From Mycolicibacterium cosmeticum (lineage in GTDB: Bacteria; Actinomycetota; Actinomycetes; Mycobacteriales; Mycobacteriaceae), in contig JACPVS010000023.1 in assembly GCA_016197365.1 (NCBI GenBank), forward strand, positions 62,001 through 126,000: a stretch of DNA of 64,000 nt. The letters are read 5' to 3'. The position numbers were made by a program, and so were the translations under genes. This document shows, piece after piece, positions 8,373-23,299 of the stretch; position 1 is the stretch's first letter; each line of letters starts with the position of its first letter. The notes beneath the pieces are model-generated. The model had not been told where the DNA came from. It did no database searches and saw nothing but the letters and a program-made list of their open reading frames with translations.

Positions 8373-9068
8373 GTGGAGGCTGAGCTGCTTGCAAAGGTCG
8401 TGGGCAACAACTGCCGGCGCATTCGGTCGCAGTATGGGATTACCCAGGATGAACTGGCCAGATACGGCCGCGATTTTGGATTGCGCTGGAACGCGTCGAA
8501 GGTGGGCGACTTCGAGGCTGGGCGGTCCTCGCCGACGTTCGCGACCGTGCTGACGGTGAGCCTGGCCCTGCATTCGGCCGCCAGGAACTCGTCGGCGCGG
8601 ACTGGTAACGCGGAGGCGCCCGTGCTTCTCTCGGAGTTGCTGCGAGCTGACGACGGCGTGCAAGTTCAGCTGAACGACGATTTGGACCTTCCTGCTGCAC
8701 TCGTGGCTGCTGTCTGCGAAGGAAAGCCCTGGTCAATCGGGCCTTGGTATCTCTGGAAGCCGACGCCCGGGCTGGAAACAAAAGAATCGCTGGAGTTTTG
8801 GCGGGAGTTGATGCCAGGGGACGAGGTGGTGGGCTCACCTCCTGAGCGTGTGCTGCTGCGGTCAGGCTTGACCGAGGACCGACTTGCGCGGCGCCTTGGA
8901 GTCGATCGCGCCAGACTCGCTGACCTCTCGTATCTGTTGTGGCAGAGGACATTCAGCGAGGAACGCGACCAGCGAGCAGGTGCTGACGCCAACCAGCAGA
9001 AGAAGGGCCGGATCTCGCGGGAGTTACGCTCCGAGCTCGAACAGGAGTTGAGTCGTGGCGACGATTGA
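8373..9068 (+). CDS. phage HTH immunity repressor-like protein
   Basis: VEAELLAKVVGNNCRRIRSQYGITQDELARYGRDFGLRWNASKVGDFEAGRSSP; XRE-like N-terminus, divergent from xis-like gene. Confidence 0.7.
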   Translation: MEAELLAKVVGNNCRRIRSQYGITQDELARYGRDFGLRWNASKVGDFEAGRSSPTFATVLTVSLALHSAARNSSARTGNAEAPVLLSELLRADDGVQVQLNDDLDLPAALVAAVCEGKPWSIGPWYLWKPTPGLETKESLEFWRELMPGDEVVGSPPERVLLRSGLTEDRLARRLGVDRARLADLSYLLWQRTFSEERDQRAGADANQQKKGRISRELRSELEQELSRGDD

Positions 9069-10173
9069 GCGGTACGAAACCACCTCTGGCACAACGCGAT
9101 ACAGGGTTCGGTATCGCACGCCGGATAAGCGTCAGACCGACAAGCGCGGATTCAAGACCAAGCGGGACGCCGAGGCGTTCGCCAACCAGCTGGAGGTCGA
9201 CAAGCGCCGCGGTGCCTACGTCGCGCCGGCGGCCGGTCGGGTGAAGCTCGGTGAGTACGCGGCGGAGTGGTTGGCGTCGAAGCACAACCTGAAGCCGTCG
9301 ACCCGGGCGCGATATCGGGTAGTGCTGGACACCTTCATTGCGAGCCACGCGGAGATCGCGCTCGGTGATATTTCACGGCAGTTGGTCCGTGAGTGGGTGG
9401 CCGATGTCAGCGTCAGTCACGCGCCGGCCTCGGTGCACAAGTCAGTCGGTGTGCTGCGCCAGGTGCTCGCTATGGCGGTGTCGGATAACCGGCTGGTGCT
9501 AAATCCGGTCGACGGCGTCGAGCTGCCAGCGGTGGGCACCGTAGAGCAGCGATTCCTGGCGCTGGAGCAGCTGCACGCACTGGCGACGGCGGCCGGGGCT
9601 CATCGGGCGCTGGTGTACGTGCTGGGGACGTGCGGGCTGCGGTTTGGTGAGGTTGCCGAGCTTCGGTGGCGTGACGTGGATCTTGAAAAGTTGCAGATCC
9701 GGGTGAGTCGGTCGGTGGTACTCGTGGACAACAAATTCGTCGTCGGCACGCCGAAGGGCGGCAAGGGCCGGACGGTGAGCCTCCCCGAGTTCGTTGCGGA
9801 CATGCTCGTGCCGGGGCCGGTGGGCGAGCTGCTGTTCCCGGACACGGCCGGCGGCCACATGCGGGGTACGAATGTGCGGCGGCGTTGGTGGTCGGATGCA
9901 GTCGCCGCCGCGACGCTGTTTCCACGGGTCGAGAAAGACGTCACGGTCTACGAGTTCAAGATCCACGAGTTGCGGCACACCGCGGCGTCCCTGGCGATCC
10001 AGGCGGGGGCCAACGTAAAGAGCCTGCAGAACATGCTGGGCCACGAGTCTGCGGCCCTCACGCTGGACCGCTACGGCCACCTGTATGGCTCAGATGTCGA
10101 GGCAGTAGGTGTCGCTATCAATCAGCTGTTGACTCGTAATTGTGGGCAAAGTGTGGGCACGGATGCCGCGTAA
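9055..10173 (+). CDS. int: tyrosine-family site-specific integrase
   Basis: 372 aa; GTCGLRFGEVAELRWRDVDL...HELRHTAASLAIQAGANVKSLQNMLGHESAALTLDRYGHLY carries the R..HxLRH..H..Y residues. Confidence 0.93.
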   Translation: MATIERYETTSGTTRYRVRYRTPDKRQTDKRGFKTKRDAEAFANQLEVDKRRGAYVAPAAGRVKLGEYAAEWLASKHNLKPSTRARYRVVLDTFIASHAEIALGDISRQLVREWVADVSVSHAPASVHKSVGVLRQVLAMAVSDNRLVLNPVDGVELPAVGTVEQRFLALEQLHALATAAGAHRALVYVLGTCGLRFGEVAELRWRDVDLEKLQIRVSRSVVLVDNKFVVGTPKGGKGRTVSLPEFVADMLVPGPVGELLFPDTAGGHMRGTNVRRRWWSDAVAAATLFPRVEKDVTVYEFKIHELRHTAASLAIQAGANVKSLQNMLGHESAALTLDRYGHLYGSDVEAVGVAINQLLTRNCGQSVGTDAA

Positions 10174-10180
10174 CGCAAAA

Positions 10181-10208
10181 CAGGCCAGACCATAATCGGT
10201 CTGACCTG
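10181..10208 (+). terminator. putative int terminator hairpin
   Basis: CAGGCCAGACC-ATAATC-GGTCTGACCTG, 10/11 pairing, just after int stop. Confidence 0.5.
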
Positions 10209-10220
10209 CTGTAACGCCAG

Positions 10221-10293
10221 TGGAGCCTAGGAGATTCGAACTCCTGACATCTGCCTTGCAAAGGCAGCGCTCTACCAACTGAGCTAAGGCCCC
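10221..10293 (-). tRNA. alaT: tRNA-Ala (TGC)
   Basis: GGGGCCTTAGCTCAGTTGGTAGAGCGCTGCCTTTGCAAGGCAGATGTCAGGAGTTCGAATCTCCTAGGCTCCA folds as cloverleaf with TGC anticodon. Confidence 0.96.
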
Positions 10294-10401
10294 TTACGGG
10301 TTGGCAGGGCTTTCACCGGTGTGCCACACCTCGGCGCCGTGTCGCGACCGCCACACGACTGCTGCGGCGAGAACCGCCGCAAGCACAACCACCAGCCTCA
10401 A
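10294..10401 (-). CDS. 35-aa DLW-39-like small membrane protein between two tRNAs
   Basis: TTG start: (M)RLVVVLAAVLAAAVVWRSRHGAEVWHTGESPANP; below ORF-track cutoff; hydrophobic then E(V)WH motif. Confidence 0.5.
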   Translation of the reverse strand: MRLVVVLAAVLAAAVVWRSRHGAEVWHTGESPANP

Positions 10402-10416
10402 GGTTTAACCCTTCCG

Positions 10417-10490
10417 TGGGCCTAGGAGGACTCGAACCTCCGACCTCTTCGTTATCAGCGAAGCGCTCTAACCACCTGAGCTATAGGCCC
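10417..10490 (-). tRNA. ileT: tRNA-Ile (GAT)
   Basis: GGGCCTATAGCTCAGGTGGTTAGAGCGCTTCGCTGATAACGAAGAGGTCGGAGGTTCGAGTCCTCCTAGGCCCA, anticodon GAT. Confidence 0.96.
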
Positions 10491-10558
10491 GTAAATACCG
10501 CACTACGGCCGAGCGACGAGATTACCGTAACGGGCCCCGTCTACCCAAACCGCGTGGA

Positions 10559-11446
10559 TCAGTCCCGATCCGCGAGCGTCACCTCGACCCCGCCGACCAG
10601 GTCGGTGGTGAGGTTGTAGATGAACGCCCCGGCCGTCGCCATGGCGGTCAGCAACACGATGTTCACCAGGCCGATGAGCGCCGCACCGCCGAAAATCGTT
10701 CCGCTGGAGACCAATTCGCCGCCGGTGCCGCTGTTGCTGGTGAGCAGGTCGCCCACGTTGCTGTTCAGCTTGCTCCACACGCCCATGCCGCCGAGGACCA
10801 GATAGAGGAACGCCACGGCGATCATCCACACGAAGAACAGTGCCGCAGACAACACCAGCGACACCTTCAGCGTGCTCCACGGGTCGATGCGCCGGATCTG
10901 CATGCTGGCCCGCACCGGGCCTTGCTTGCGGCTGGCCTGGACCCGGGTGGCCGGGGGAGTGGAGCGGGGTTCGGCGGCCCCGGTTCCCCGGTCGCTGCGC
11001 TCCGGCCCGCCCGTCGCAGCGGGCGCCGCACCGGCCGGCCGGGCGGCCGGGCGCGGCGGCGGTCCGGACAGGTCGGGCAACTCGCTCGCGTAGTTCTCCG
11101 ACCGGGTGGCCTCGGGGCGAGCGGGCTCCGGGCGCTCGGTGCGCGTCGGAATCACCTCGGTCTCCCGCTGCGGTGCCTGCGGTGTCTCCCGAGCCGGGGT
11201 GCTCCCGCCCGCGATGAACCGGTTCAGCCTGGCGTCCACCCCGGGGGAGTGCGAGCCCGGACGGGACCCCTCGGCCGGACGGGGCGGCTGCTCGGCCGGA
11301 CGCGTGGCGCCGGCCCTGGCGGTCGGGCCCCGCTGCCACGGGGGCACCTCGCCTTCGGGTGTCGCACCCGGCGTCCCAGTCGCGCCGTTGGCGCCACCGG
11401 GAGCGTCGCTCGGCCGCGAGTGACCCGGTTCCTTGGGAGACGTCAC
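10559..11446 (-). CDS. DUF3566 transmembrane protein (Rv0007-like)
   Basis: Proline-rich N-terminus then [34 protein letters not shown]; position after gyrA. Confidence 0.85.
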   Translation of the reverse strand: MTSPKEPGHSRPSDAPGGANGATGTPGATPEGEVPPWQRGPTARAGATRPAEQPPRPAEGSRPGSHSPGVDARLNRFIAGGSTPARETPQAPQRETEVIPTRTERPEPARPEATRSENYASELPDLSGPPPRPAARPAGAAPAATGGPERSDRGTGAAEPRSTPPATRVQASRKQGPVRASMQIRRIDPWSTLKVSLVLSAALFFVWMIAVAFLYLVLGGMGVWSKLNSNVGDLLTSNSGTGGELVSSGTIFGGAALIGLVNIVLLTAMATAGAFIYNLTTDLVGGVEVTLADRD

Positions 11447-11498
11447 CTCAGGTGCTCCTTAGCTCTTGTCGTTGCCGCGGTGGCAATCGACCGTCACG

Positions 11499-14042
<2,544 letters not shown>

Positions 14043-14056
14043 GTAGTTCCTCTGTC

Positions 14057-16186
<2,130 letters not shown>

Positions 16187-16278
16187 CTAATCGCGGCGCC
16201 TGTGGAATTTCGCGCTCCCAGGTGCGTCCGCACGCCTGAGAATGTCCTTTATGGGGTTCTGGCGGCTTACAGCGCGAC

Positions 16279-16827
16279 CTATCCGTACGTATCGCGGGGG
16301 CCGCGACCGGAGATGTGGTAACGCCCTTTCTTCCAGGACGGGGCCTGTGGACCGAGGATCTTCACCGAGGTCACGACGCCGTCGCCGACCGCCGCAGCGA
16401 TCTTGGCCAGGATCTGGGACTGCATCATCCTGAGCTGCGTCGCCCAGGCGGTCGATTCGGCCGCCACCGTGAGGACGCCGTCGCGCAGACCGGTCGGGGT
16501 GGCGTGATCAGCGATGTCCGCTCCGACCACGACGGTCCACTGCCCGAGTACGGAGCCCTCGGCGACCTGCTTGGACCAGCCACGGGTCCGCGTCAGATCA
16601 CGGGTCGCCGCTCCGAACGCCTGCGGGTCGCGGACATCGGGTCCCGGTCCCGACCAGGCTCGGCGTTTTCCGGCATTACCGGTGCGCTTGGCCGGCGAGG
16701 TGCGGCCCCGGCCGACATCCTTGCCCTGGTTGCGCGCGGCGCCGCGGGCCTCCTCGAGCACTCGGCGCACCATGTCTCTGGGATCCTCCGGTTCCGGAGT
16801 CTCCGGAGACTCAGACGTCTCGTTCAC
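16279..16827 (-). CDS. DUF721 family protein (Rv0004-like)
   Basis: 182 aa between recF and gyr[50 protein letters not shown]. Confidence 0.9.
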   Translation of the reverse strand: MNETSESPETPEPEDPRDMVRRVLEEARGAARNQGKDVGRGRTSPAKRTGNAGKRRAWSGPGPDVRDPQAFGAATRDLTRTRGWSKQVAEGSVLGQWTVVVGADIADHATPTGLRDGVLTVAAESTAWATQLRMMQSQILAKIAAAVGDGVVTSVKILGPQAPSWKKGRYHISGRGPRDTYG

Positions 16828-17984
16828 GACAGCACCTCCGATATCCGTCCCGTGTCATCGTCTCTCATTCCGACGTGGATGCGCTGCGCATCCCAGTTGC
16901 CGGGCAAGTCGTCCGGCACCGCCGCGGTGACCAACACCTGTTCTGCGGATGCCGCGACCTTCGCCAGCGCCTGGCGCCGCGCGCTGTCCAGTTCGGCGAA
17001 CACGTCGTCGAGCAACAACACCGGGTCGGTGCCTTCGGTGCGCAGTAGTTCGTACGAGCCCAGCCGCAGCCCGAGCGCCATCGACCACGATTCACCGTGA
17101 CTGGCAAAACCTTTGGCGGGCTGATCACCGAGTCGCAGCTCGAGATCGTCGCGATGCGGGCCCACCAGACAGACACCGCGCTCCAGTTCCGCGGAGCGCC
17201 GCCGACCCAGTTCCTCGAGCAGCGCGGCTTCGTAGACGGCCGGATCGACGGTGCCCGCCGCCGCTTCCGCCTCCACCGCGTCGGTGCCGCTGCGGTATCG
17301 GATGGACGCCGCCCGCGACGCCGGTGCCAACAGCTGGTAGGCCTTCTCCACCTCGGGCGCCAGCTGGCTCACCAAGTCCACCCGCGCCGAAAGTAATTGT
17401 GCCCCATGGGATGCCAGATGCCCGTCCCAGACATCGAGGGTCTCCAATGCTGCGGAGTCGCCGCGGTAGCGGGCCCCACTTGCCGACTTCAGCAGTGCGG
17501 TCCGCTGCCGCAGGACCTTGTCATAGTCGGCCCGCACCCCACCGATTCGCGGCCGCCTGGTGGTCGCCACCTCGTCGAGGTAACGACGGCGCTCCCCGGG
17601 ATCACCCCGCACCAGCGCCAGATCCTCCGGCGCGAACAACACCGCGCGAAGCACCCCGAGCACCTCCCGCGGGCTGCGCACCGGTGACCTGTTCAGCCGG
17701 GCCTTGTTCGCCCGGCCGCTGGTGATCTCGAGATCGACCGCGAGTTCGCGTCCCTCGTTGGCCACGATCGTCGAGATCACCGCACGGTCGGCACCGGTCC
17801 GGATCAGTGGAGCGTCGGTAGCGACTCGGTGCGAGCCGAGGGTGGCCGTGTACCACAGTGCCTCAACAAGATTCGTCTTGCCGTAGCCATTCGGTGCCAC
17901 GAACACCGTCTGACCGGGACCCAGCTCGAGATCGGCCCGCGGCCACGAACGGAAATCCGTCAACACCAAGTGACGTACGTACAA
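16824..17984 (-). CDS. recF: DNA replication and repair protein RecF
   Basis: (L/M)[47 protein letters not shown] start proposed at 17984. Confidence 0.95.
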   Translation of the reverse strand: MYVRHLVLTDFRSWPRADLELGPGQTVFVAPNGYGKTNLVEALWYTATLGSHRVATDAPLIRTGADRAVISTIVANEGRELAVDLEITSGRANKARLNRSPVRSPREVLGVLRAVLFAPEDLALVRGDPGERRRYLDEVATTRRPRIGGVRADYDKVLRQRTALLKSASGARYRGDSAALETLDVWDGHLASHGAQLLSARVDLVSQLAPEVEKAYQLLAPASRAASIRYRSGTDAVEAEAAAGTVDPAVYEAALLEELGRRRSAELERGVCLVGPHRDDLELRLGDQPAKGFASHGESWSMALGLRLGSYELLRTEGTDPVLLLDDVFAELDSARRQALAKVAASAEQVLVTAAVPDDLPGNWDAQRIHVGMRDDDTGRISEVLS

Positions 17985-18000
17985 ATCGTCGTCCCGCGGA

Positions 18001-18894
18001 TCAGCCCGACTCAGAAATCCGCTGCACAGCATGCCCACCGAACTGGTTTCGCAGCGCCGCAACGGCTTTCATCGTCGGTGAATCATCTTGGCGGGAAAGG
18101 AATCTGGCGAACAGGGATGCCGCGATTCCCGGCACCGGTACCCGCAGGCGGATCGCCTCTTCGACCGTCCACCGGCCTTCGCCGGAATCATCGGTGTAGC
18201 CGGTGATATTGGCCAGCGCCGGATCTTCCTTGAGTGCCTTGGCCAACAGCTCCTGCAGCCACGAGCGCACCACGGTGCCGTTGCTCCACGCCTGGTACAC
18301 CGCCGCCGGATTCTTGACCAGCGGTTCGGCGGCCAGCAGTTCGTAACCCTCGGCGTACGCCGTCATCAGCGCATACTCGACGCCGTTGTGCACCATTTTG
18401 GTGAAATGCCCGGCACCGACCGGACCCGCGTGGACGAATCCGTCGGCCACATCTCCGGGCGGGCGCAGGGTGTCGAAGATGGGCATCGCGCGGGCGATGT
18501 CCTCGTCGCTGCCGCCGACCATCAGGCCGTAACCTTCGGTCAGACCCCAGATGCCACCCGAGACGCCGGCGTCGATGAAGGAGATTCCTTTGTCCCCCAA
18601 CAGCTTCGCGTGCGGGCCATCCTCGGTATAGCGCGAGTTTCCGCCATCGATCACCAGGTCGCCGGGGCTCAGGTGCTCAGCCAGCTCCACGATGGTCTGG
18701 TGGGTGATGTCGCCGGAGGGCACCATCACCCACACCGTCCGCGGTGCGGTCAGAGCGCCGGCGAGTGCCTCGAGTGTGGGAACGTCGGTGACTTCGGGCC
18801 GCGGATCGTAACCGACAACCTCGTGGTCACCGCCACGCAGGCGTTCCCGCATGTTGAAGCCCATTTTTCCCAGACCGACCAAGCCGAGCTGCAT
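18001..18894 (-). CDS. gnd: 6-phosphogluconate dehydrogenase (decarboxylating), short form
   Basis: [30 protein letters not shown]...[14 protein letters not shown]...[23 protein letters not shown]. Confidence 0.95.
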   Translation of the reverse strand: MQLGLVGLGKMGFNMRERLRGGDHEVVGYDPRPEVTDVPTLEALAGALTAPRTVWVMVPSGDITHQTIVELAEHLSPGDLVIDGGNSRYTEDGPHAKLLGDKGISFIDAGVSGGIWGLTEGYGLMVGGSDEDIARAMPIFDTLRPPGDVADGFVHAGPVGAGHFTKMVHNGVEYALMTAYAEGYELLAAEPLVKNPAAVYQAWSNGTVVRSWLQELLAKALKEDPALANITGYTDDSGEGRWTVEEAIRLRVPVPGIAASLFARFLSRQDDSPTMKAVAALRNQFGGHAVQRISESG

Positions 18895-18923
18895 ATTGTC
18901 CCCTTTACGCGAGGTAGGACCGG

Positions 18924-20123
18924 TCAGCCAGGAAGACGTACCGGCATCAACAGATAGACGTAGTCGGTCTGTCCGGCCGGGAACGGTCCGGACGAACCGA
19001 CAGTCTCATCATTCTCGCCTGCCGGCCGCAACACCGCGGGACGGCTCGGTGTCGTGAAACCAAACGTCACACGCTCGGAGTGCAACGAACTCAACCCATC
19101 GGTCAGATAACCCGGGTTGAAGGCGATGGTCAGCGGCTCACCGGCGAATTCCACCGGCAGGTCCTCTTCCGCCTTGCCGACGTCGTCGGCGCCTGCGGAC
19201 AACCGGACCACATCCGAATCGAATTCCATCCGCACCTGGGCGCCACGGTCGGCGACCAGCGCCACACGCTTGATCGCCTCGGTCAGCTCTGCCACGCCGA
19301 CCGTCGCCACGGCGGTGTGCTCGGTGGGCAACAACTGACGGAACTTCGGGAATTCGGCGTCCAGCAGGCGCGTCGTGGTGCGCTTGCCGTTGGAGCGGAT
19401 ACCCAACAGGCCTTCCTTGCCGACGGATGCGCCGGCACCGAGCGCGAGATGCACCTCGGTGCCCGCGGTGCCGGCCTTGGCGGCGTCGGCCAGTGTCTTG
19501 GCCGGCACCAGAACCGCGGCCTCGACCCCGGCGACCGCCGTCGACCATGTCAGTTCCCGCACGGCCAGCCGGAACCGGTCCGTCGCCGCCAAAACGACCT
19601 TCTCGCCGGAAATCTCGACGCGGATGCCGGTCAGCATCGGCAGCGTGTCATCCCGGCCGGCGGCCACGGCGACCTGGCCGATGGCCTCGCCGAACAGATC
19701 TGCCGACACCACACCGGTCTCGTCGGGCAGGGCCGGCAACGACGGGTAATCCTCGACGGCCATCGTCGGCAGCGAGAATCGCGCGCTACCGCAGGTCAGT
19801 GACACCCGCGTGCCTTCGACGCTGACATCGACGGGCTTGGCCGGCAATGAGCGCGTGATCTCGGAGAGCAACCGTCCGGAGACCAAAACGCTTCCAGGAG
19901 AAGCTATCTCGGCTGCGACACGAATCTCGGCCGACGTCTCGTAGTCGTATCCGGAGATGGTCAGGCCGTCATCGGATCCGGTGAGCAGCACGCCGGCCAG
20001 CACCGGGACGGTCGGGCGACTCGGCAGATTACGGGCAACCCAGGCAACAGCGTCGGCAAAATCTTCGCGTACCAGGCGGAACTTCAAATCGGTGAGACCA
20101 ACATTCGTCGTCACCACGTCCAT
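18924..20123 (-). CDS. dnaN: DNA polymerase III beta sliding clamp
   Basis: [49 protein letters not shown]...[11 protein letters not shown]. Confidence 0.97.
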   Translation of the reverse strand: MDVVTTNVGLTDLKFRLVREDFADAVAWVARNLPSRPTVPVLAGVLLTGSDDGLTISGYDYETSAEIRVAAEIASPGSVLVSGRLLSEITRSLPAKPVDVSVEGTRVSLTCGSARFSLPTMAVEDYPSLPALPDETGVVSADLFGEAIGQVAVAAGRDDTLPMLTGIRVEISGEKVVLAATDRFRLAVRELTWSTAVAGVEAAVLVPAKTLADAAKAGTAGTEVHLALGAGASVGKEGLLGIRSNGKRTTTRLLDAEFPKFRQLLPTEHTAVATVGVAELTEAIKRVALVADRGAQVRMEFDSDVVRLSAGADDVGKAEEDLPVEFAGEPLTIAFNPGYLTDGLSSLHSERVTFGFTTPSRPAVLRPAGENDETVGSSGPFPAGQTDYVYLLMPVRLPG

Positions 20124-20706
20124 AACGTCCCTTCGATCTACCGCATCAACTAGCACAAGCACAGCGGATTCCCCGTGTTGCTCCGAGCCTAGTCGCGCAG
20201 TGAGCGGCGACCATGCCGGCTATCGAATCACCACCGTAGAGCGTTCGACGCGAAGTTGAAAGCGATTCACTCGCCAAGGCTGCGGGTCCTGGAGGGCCCC
20301 GGAGCGGAGCCTTGAATCCTCTGTCCCCAACAGCCTTCTTCTAAAGAAGGAACTAGGTAGATATACAAGCAACAGTAATAGGGGCTGTGCAGGTTGGGGA
20401 TATCCCTACCGTCGTGCTGGTGGGGAGGCTCGAGAGGCTGTGTGCAGGTTGTGGAATCAGAGGGCGAACACTGGGTGTGAATGTGGATAACTTCGGCCGT
20501 GTGGAGTGAACGGCGGTTGACGGGCCGGTTGCGCGCAGTTTCTGCACAGCGGTATCCACACGGCTGTGTGTGACGAGAGTGGCGACAGGGTCACAAGTTT
20601 TTTCAGAAATTTGTGGTGATTTAGAGGATGACGGAGGGGTCCACATACGAAAAAACCTCGACCGCGGCGCCTGAGCGCACGGTCGAGGTGGGAGTAGAAC
20701 GGGGAC
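20124..20706. other. oriC: oriC region (dnaA-dnaN intergenic)
   Basis: 583-bp intergenic with DnaA-box-like sites (TGTGGATAA at 20482-20490; GTATCCACA at 20552-20560) and an AT-richer stretch at about 20340-20385. Confidence 0.88.
20650..20689 (-). terminator. intrinsic terminator of dnaA
   Basis: On minus strand ACCTCGACCG...CGGTCGAGGT (10 bp) followed by T-run. Confidence 0.8.
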
Positions 20707-22146
20707 TCAGCCCTTGGATCGCTGACGGATCCGGGTGGTGAGTTCCTTGACGTGGTCGAAGATTTCGCGTCGTTCGGCCATCCCGTCGCGAATCTTGCGC
20801 TCCGCGTACATGACGGTGGTGTGGTCGCGGCCGAACGCTTCACCGATCTTCGGCAACGACAGATCGGTGAGCTCACGGCAGAGGTACATGGCGATCTGAC
20901 GGGCCTGGGCCAACGCACGGGTCTTACCGGGCCCCCGGAGCTCCTCCAGGGAGGTCTCGAAGTACTCGGCAGTGGCCGCCATGATGGTCGCGGTGCTGAT
21001 CTGCACCGTGCTCGCGTCGGCGATCAGGTCGCGCAGCACGATTTCGGCCAGGGCCTTGTCGATCGTGGTGTTGCTCAACGAGGCGAAGGCGGTGACCCGG
21101 ATGAGGGCGCCCTCGAGCTCGCGGATGTTGCGTTCGATCCGGCTGGCGATCAACTCCAACACATCCGGAGGTACATCAAGGCGGTCCATCTGCGCCTTCT
21201 TGCGCAGGATCGCGATGCGGGTCTCCAGCTCGGGCGGCTGCACGTCGGTGATCAGACCCCACTCGAAGCGGGTCCGCAGCCGGTCCTCGAGGGTGGCCAG
21301 CTTCTTGGGCGGCCGGTCCGAGGAGATGACGATCTGTTTGTTCGCGTTGTGCAGGGTGTTGAAGGTATGGAAGAACTCTTCCTGGATACCTTCCTTACCC
21401 TCGATGAACTGGATGTCGTCGACCAGCAGCACGTCGATGTCGCGGTAGCTGCGTTTGAACGACGCCTTGCGGTCGTCGCGTAGGGAGTTGATGAAGTCGT
21501 TGGTGAATTCCTCGGTGGATACGTACTTGACCCGCATCCCGGGGAACAGCTTCTGCGCGTAGTTGCCCGCGGCATGCAGCAGATGGGTCTTGCCCAGACC
21601 GGATTCACCCCAGATGAAGAGCGGGTTGTAGGCGCGTGCCGGAGCTTCGGCGATGGCCAGCGTCGCGGCGTGCGCGAAGCGGTTGGAGGCGCCGATGACG
21701 AACGTCTCGAAGGTGTAGCGCCGGTTGAGGCTGACATCGTCGGGTTCGGGATTGGCGGGTTGGGACCGGTTGAAGAAGGTCGGCCAACTCTGCTCGGCGC
21801 TGGTGCGCGCCTCGAGGTCGTCGTCGACCTCTTCGGCCTCGGTGGGGACGGGGGAGTCGACGGGTGCGGTCTCGGCCTCGGGATCCGGGGTGGAGATGCG
21901 GACGGCGAGTTCGACGCGTTGGCCGAGCTGACGGCTCAGCGACGCGACGATCGGTTCACGCAGATGCCGCTCGATCTCGTTCTGGACGAATGGGGTCGGC
22001 ACGGACAACAGCGCAAAGCCCTCGGTGATGACGAGTGGTTGCACCATGCGCAGCCAGGCCCGCTGCTGGGCGGTCAGCTGTGACGTGAGTTCGGCGACGA
22101 CGTTGTTCCAGATCGTGCCGAAGGAAGCATCGGGGTCCGCGGCCAA
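20707..22146 (-). CDS. dnaA: chromosomal replication initiator DnaA
   Basis: 479 aa; [51 protein letters not shown]-terminal [14 protein letters not shown]. Confidence 0.99.
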   Translation of the reverse strand: MAADPDASFGTIWNNVVAELTSQLTAQQRAWLRMVQPLVITEGFALLSVPTPFVQNEIERHLREPIVASLSRQLGQRVELAVRISTPDPEAETAPVDSPVPTEAEEVDDDLEARTSAEQSWPTFFNRSQPANPEPDDVSLNRRYTFETFVIGASNRFAHAATLAIAEAPARAYNPLFIWGESGLGKTHLLHAAGNYAQKLFPGMRVKYVSTEEFTNDFINSLRDDRKASFKRSYRDIDVLLVDDIQFIEGKEGIQEEFFHTFNTLHNANKQIVISSDRPPKKLATLEDRLRTRFEWGLITDVQPPELETRIAILRKKAQMDRLDVPPDVLELIASRIERNIRELEGALIRVTAFASLSNTTIDKALAEIVLRDLIADASTVQISTATIMAATAEYFETSLEELRGPGKTRALAQARQIAMYLCRELTDLSLPKIGEAFGRDHTTVMYAERKIRDGMAERREIFDHVKELTTRIRQRSKG

Positions 22147-22204
22147 CGACGCTTACCCCCCTTGCGGCTGGCCTGGGCTGTGCCCAGGAGCGACGACGAC
22201 GAAA

Positions 22205-22225
22205 CTGTCCACATAGTTATCCACA
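22205..22225. promoter_or_regulatory. DnaA-box-like sites upstream of dnaA
   Basis: CTGTCCACATAGTTATCCACA: two boxes, including TTATCCACA. Confidence 0.6.
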
Positions 22226-22763
22226 GGCTGTGGAGAGTGGTCAGCCGTGTTCGTCGCGCTTTATCTGTCGGCTTGTTCGTGGGCGGGGAGAACGTGTGTC
22301 GGAGCTCGTCACGTGCGCTGTCGCGTGTGGGCTCTCGGCCGGCGGTTGTCCTCGCTCTGGTGTCCGGCGCCGCTCCGGTGTCGAAACGGCATTGCCAGAA
22401 GCTAACAGTTTTCTCTCCGAGTGCCAACCGTTCTGCAACATTGCCGAGAGGTACCTGGCCGGCCCCGTAAAGTCGGTGACGCGTGTGACTTTTGTGATTT
22501 CACAGGGGATTTCCGGTGAGCATTCACCGGGGCGGGGGAGCAGGGGACGACGGTGCAGAGCGCAGGTTTGACCCAGGCAAATCTCGTCAGTACCCTCGAG
22601 CAGTCGCCCGTACGTGGTGATACGGCTGCGACCCGGGTATCCGGGGACCGCGCCGGTTAGTACATGAGATCGACGAGCTTACCAACGGTGGTCGTGATCG
22701 CATCGCTACGAAACACTCGTGGCGGTGAGGTTGCGGTCCCATATGTAACAAGGAGAGACAGCC

Positions 22764-22907
22764 GTGGCCAAGGGCAAGCGGACTTTTCAGCCGAACAACC
22801 GGCGCCGGGCCCGTGTGCACGGTTTCCGTCTGCGCATGCGGACGCGTGCCGGGCGCGCGATCGTGTCCGCTCGGCGCGGCAAGGGTCGCCGTTCTCTGAC
22901 TGCCTGA
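22764..22907 (+). CDS. rpmH: 50S ribosomal protein L34
   Basis: [47 protein letters not shown]. Confidence 0.98.
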   Translation: MAKGKRTFQPNNRRRARVHGFRLRMRTRAGRAIVSARRGKGRRSLTA

Positions 22908-22927
22908 TTCGATCAGGACTCAGGGCG

Positions 22928-23299
22928 GTGCTTCCGGCCCGAAACCGGATGACACGGTCTATTGATTTCGGTGTCACGGTTCGTCAAGGAGTAAGGGCTG
23001 TTCAGCCCGATCTCGTCGTGCATGCGTTGCGCGGCGAGGCGGGCAGGCTTGTCGACTCACCAGACGGTCCGAAGATCGGCCTGGTGGTGTCGAAATCGGT
23101 CGGCAATGCGGTGCAGCGGCATCAGGTGTCGCGACGGCTTCGCCACGTGGCCCGGGCCGTCCTCACCGATCTGGATACCTCGGACCTGGTGGTCATTCGC
23201 GCGTTACCCGGTAGCCGGGACGCGATATCGGCGCGGCTCGAATCGGAGTTACGCGCCGCCCTCAAGCAGACCCGGAGCACGGCCGGAGCGCGGCGGTGA
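22928..23299 (+). CDS. rnpA: ribonuclease P protein component
   Basis: [36 protein letters not shown]...[26 protein letters not shown]. Confidence 0.95.
   Translation: MLPARNRMTRSIDFGVTVRQGVRAVQPDLVVHALRGEAGRLVDSPDGPKIGLVVSKSVGNAVQRHQVSRRLRHVARAVLTDLDTSDLVVIRALPGSRDAISARLESELRAALKQTRSTAGARR

Larger units (their letters stand above)
1..10220. mobile_element. integrase-proximal part of a prophage or phage-satellite-like element integrated at tRNA-Ala
   Basis: Contiguous capsid-scaffold-portal-TerL-HNH-replication-DUF2742-xis-repressor-int module ending next to the 3' end of tRNA-Ala; left boundary outside window. Confidence 0.9.

Noticed and set aside
22513-22530. CCGGTGA-GCAT-TCACCGG hairpin between dnaA and rpmH
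   Set aside because: Short stem of a size expected by chance in GC-rich DNA; no clear context.
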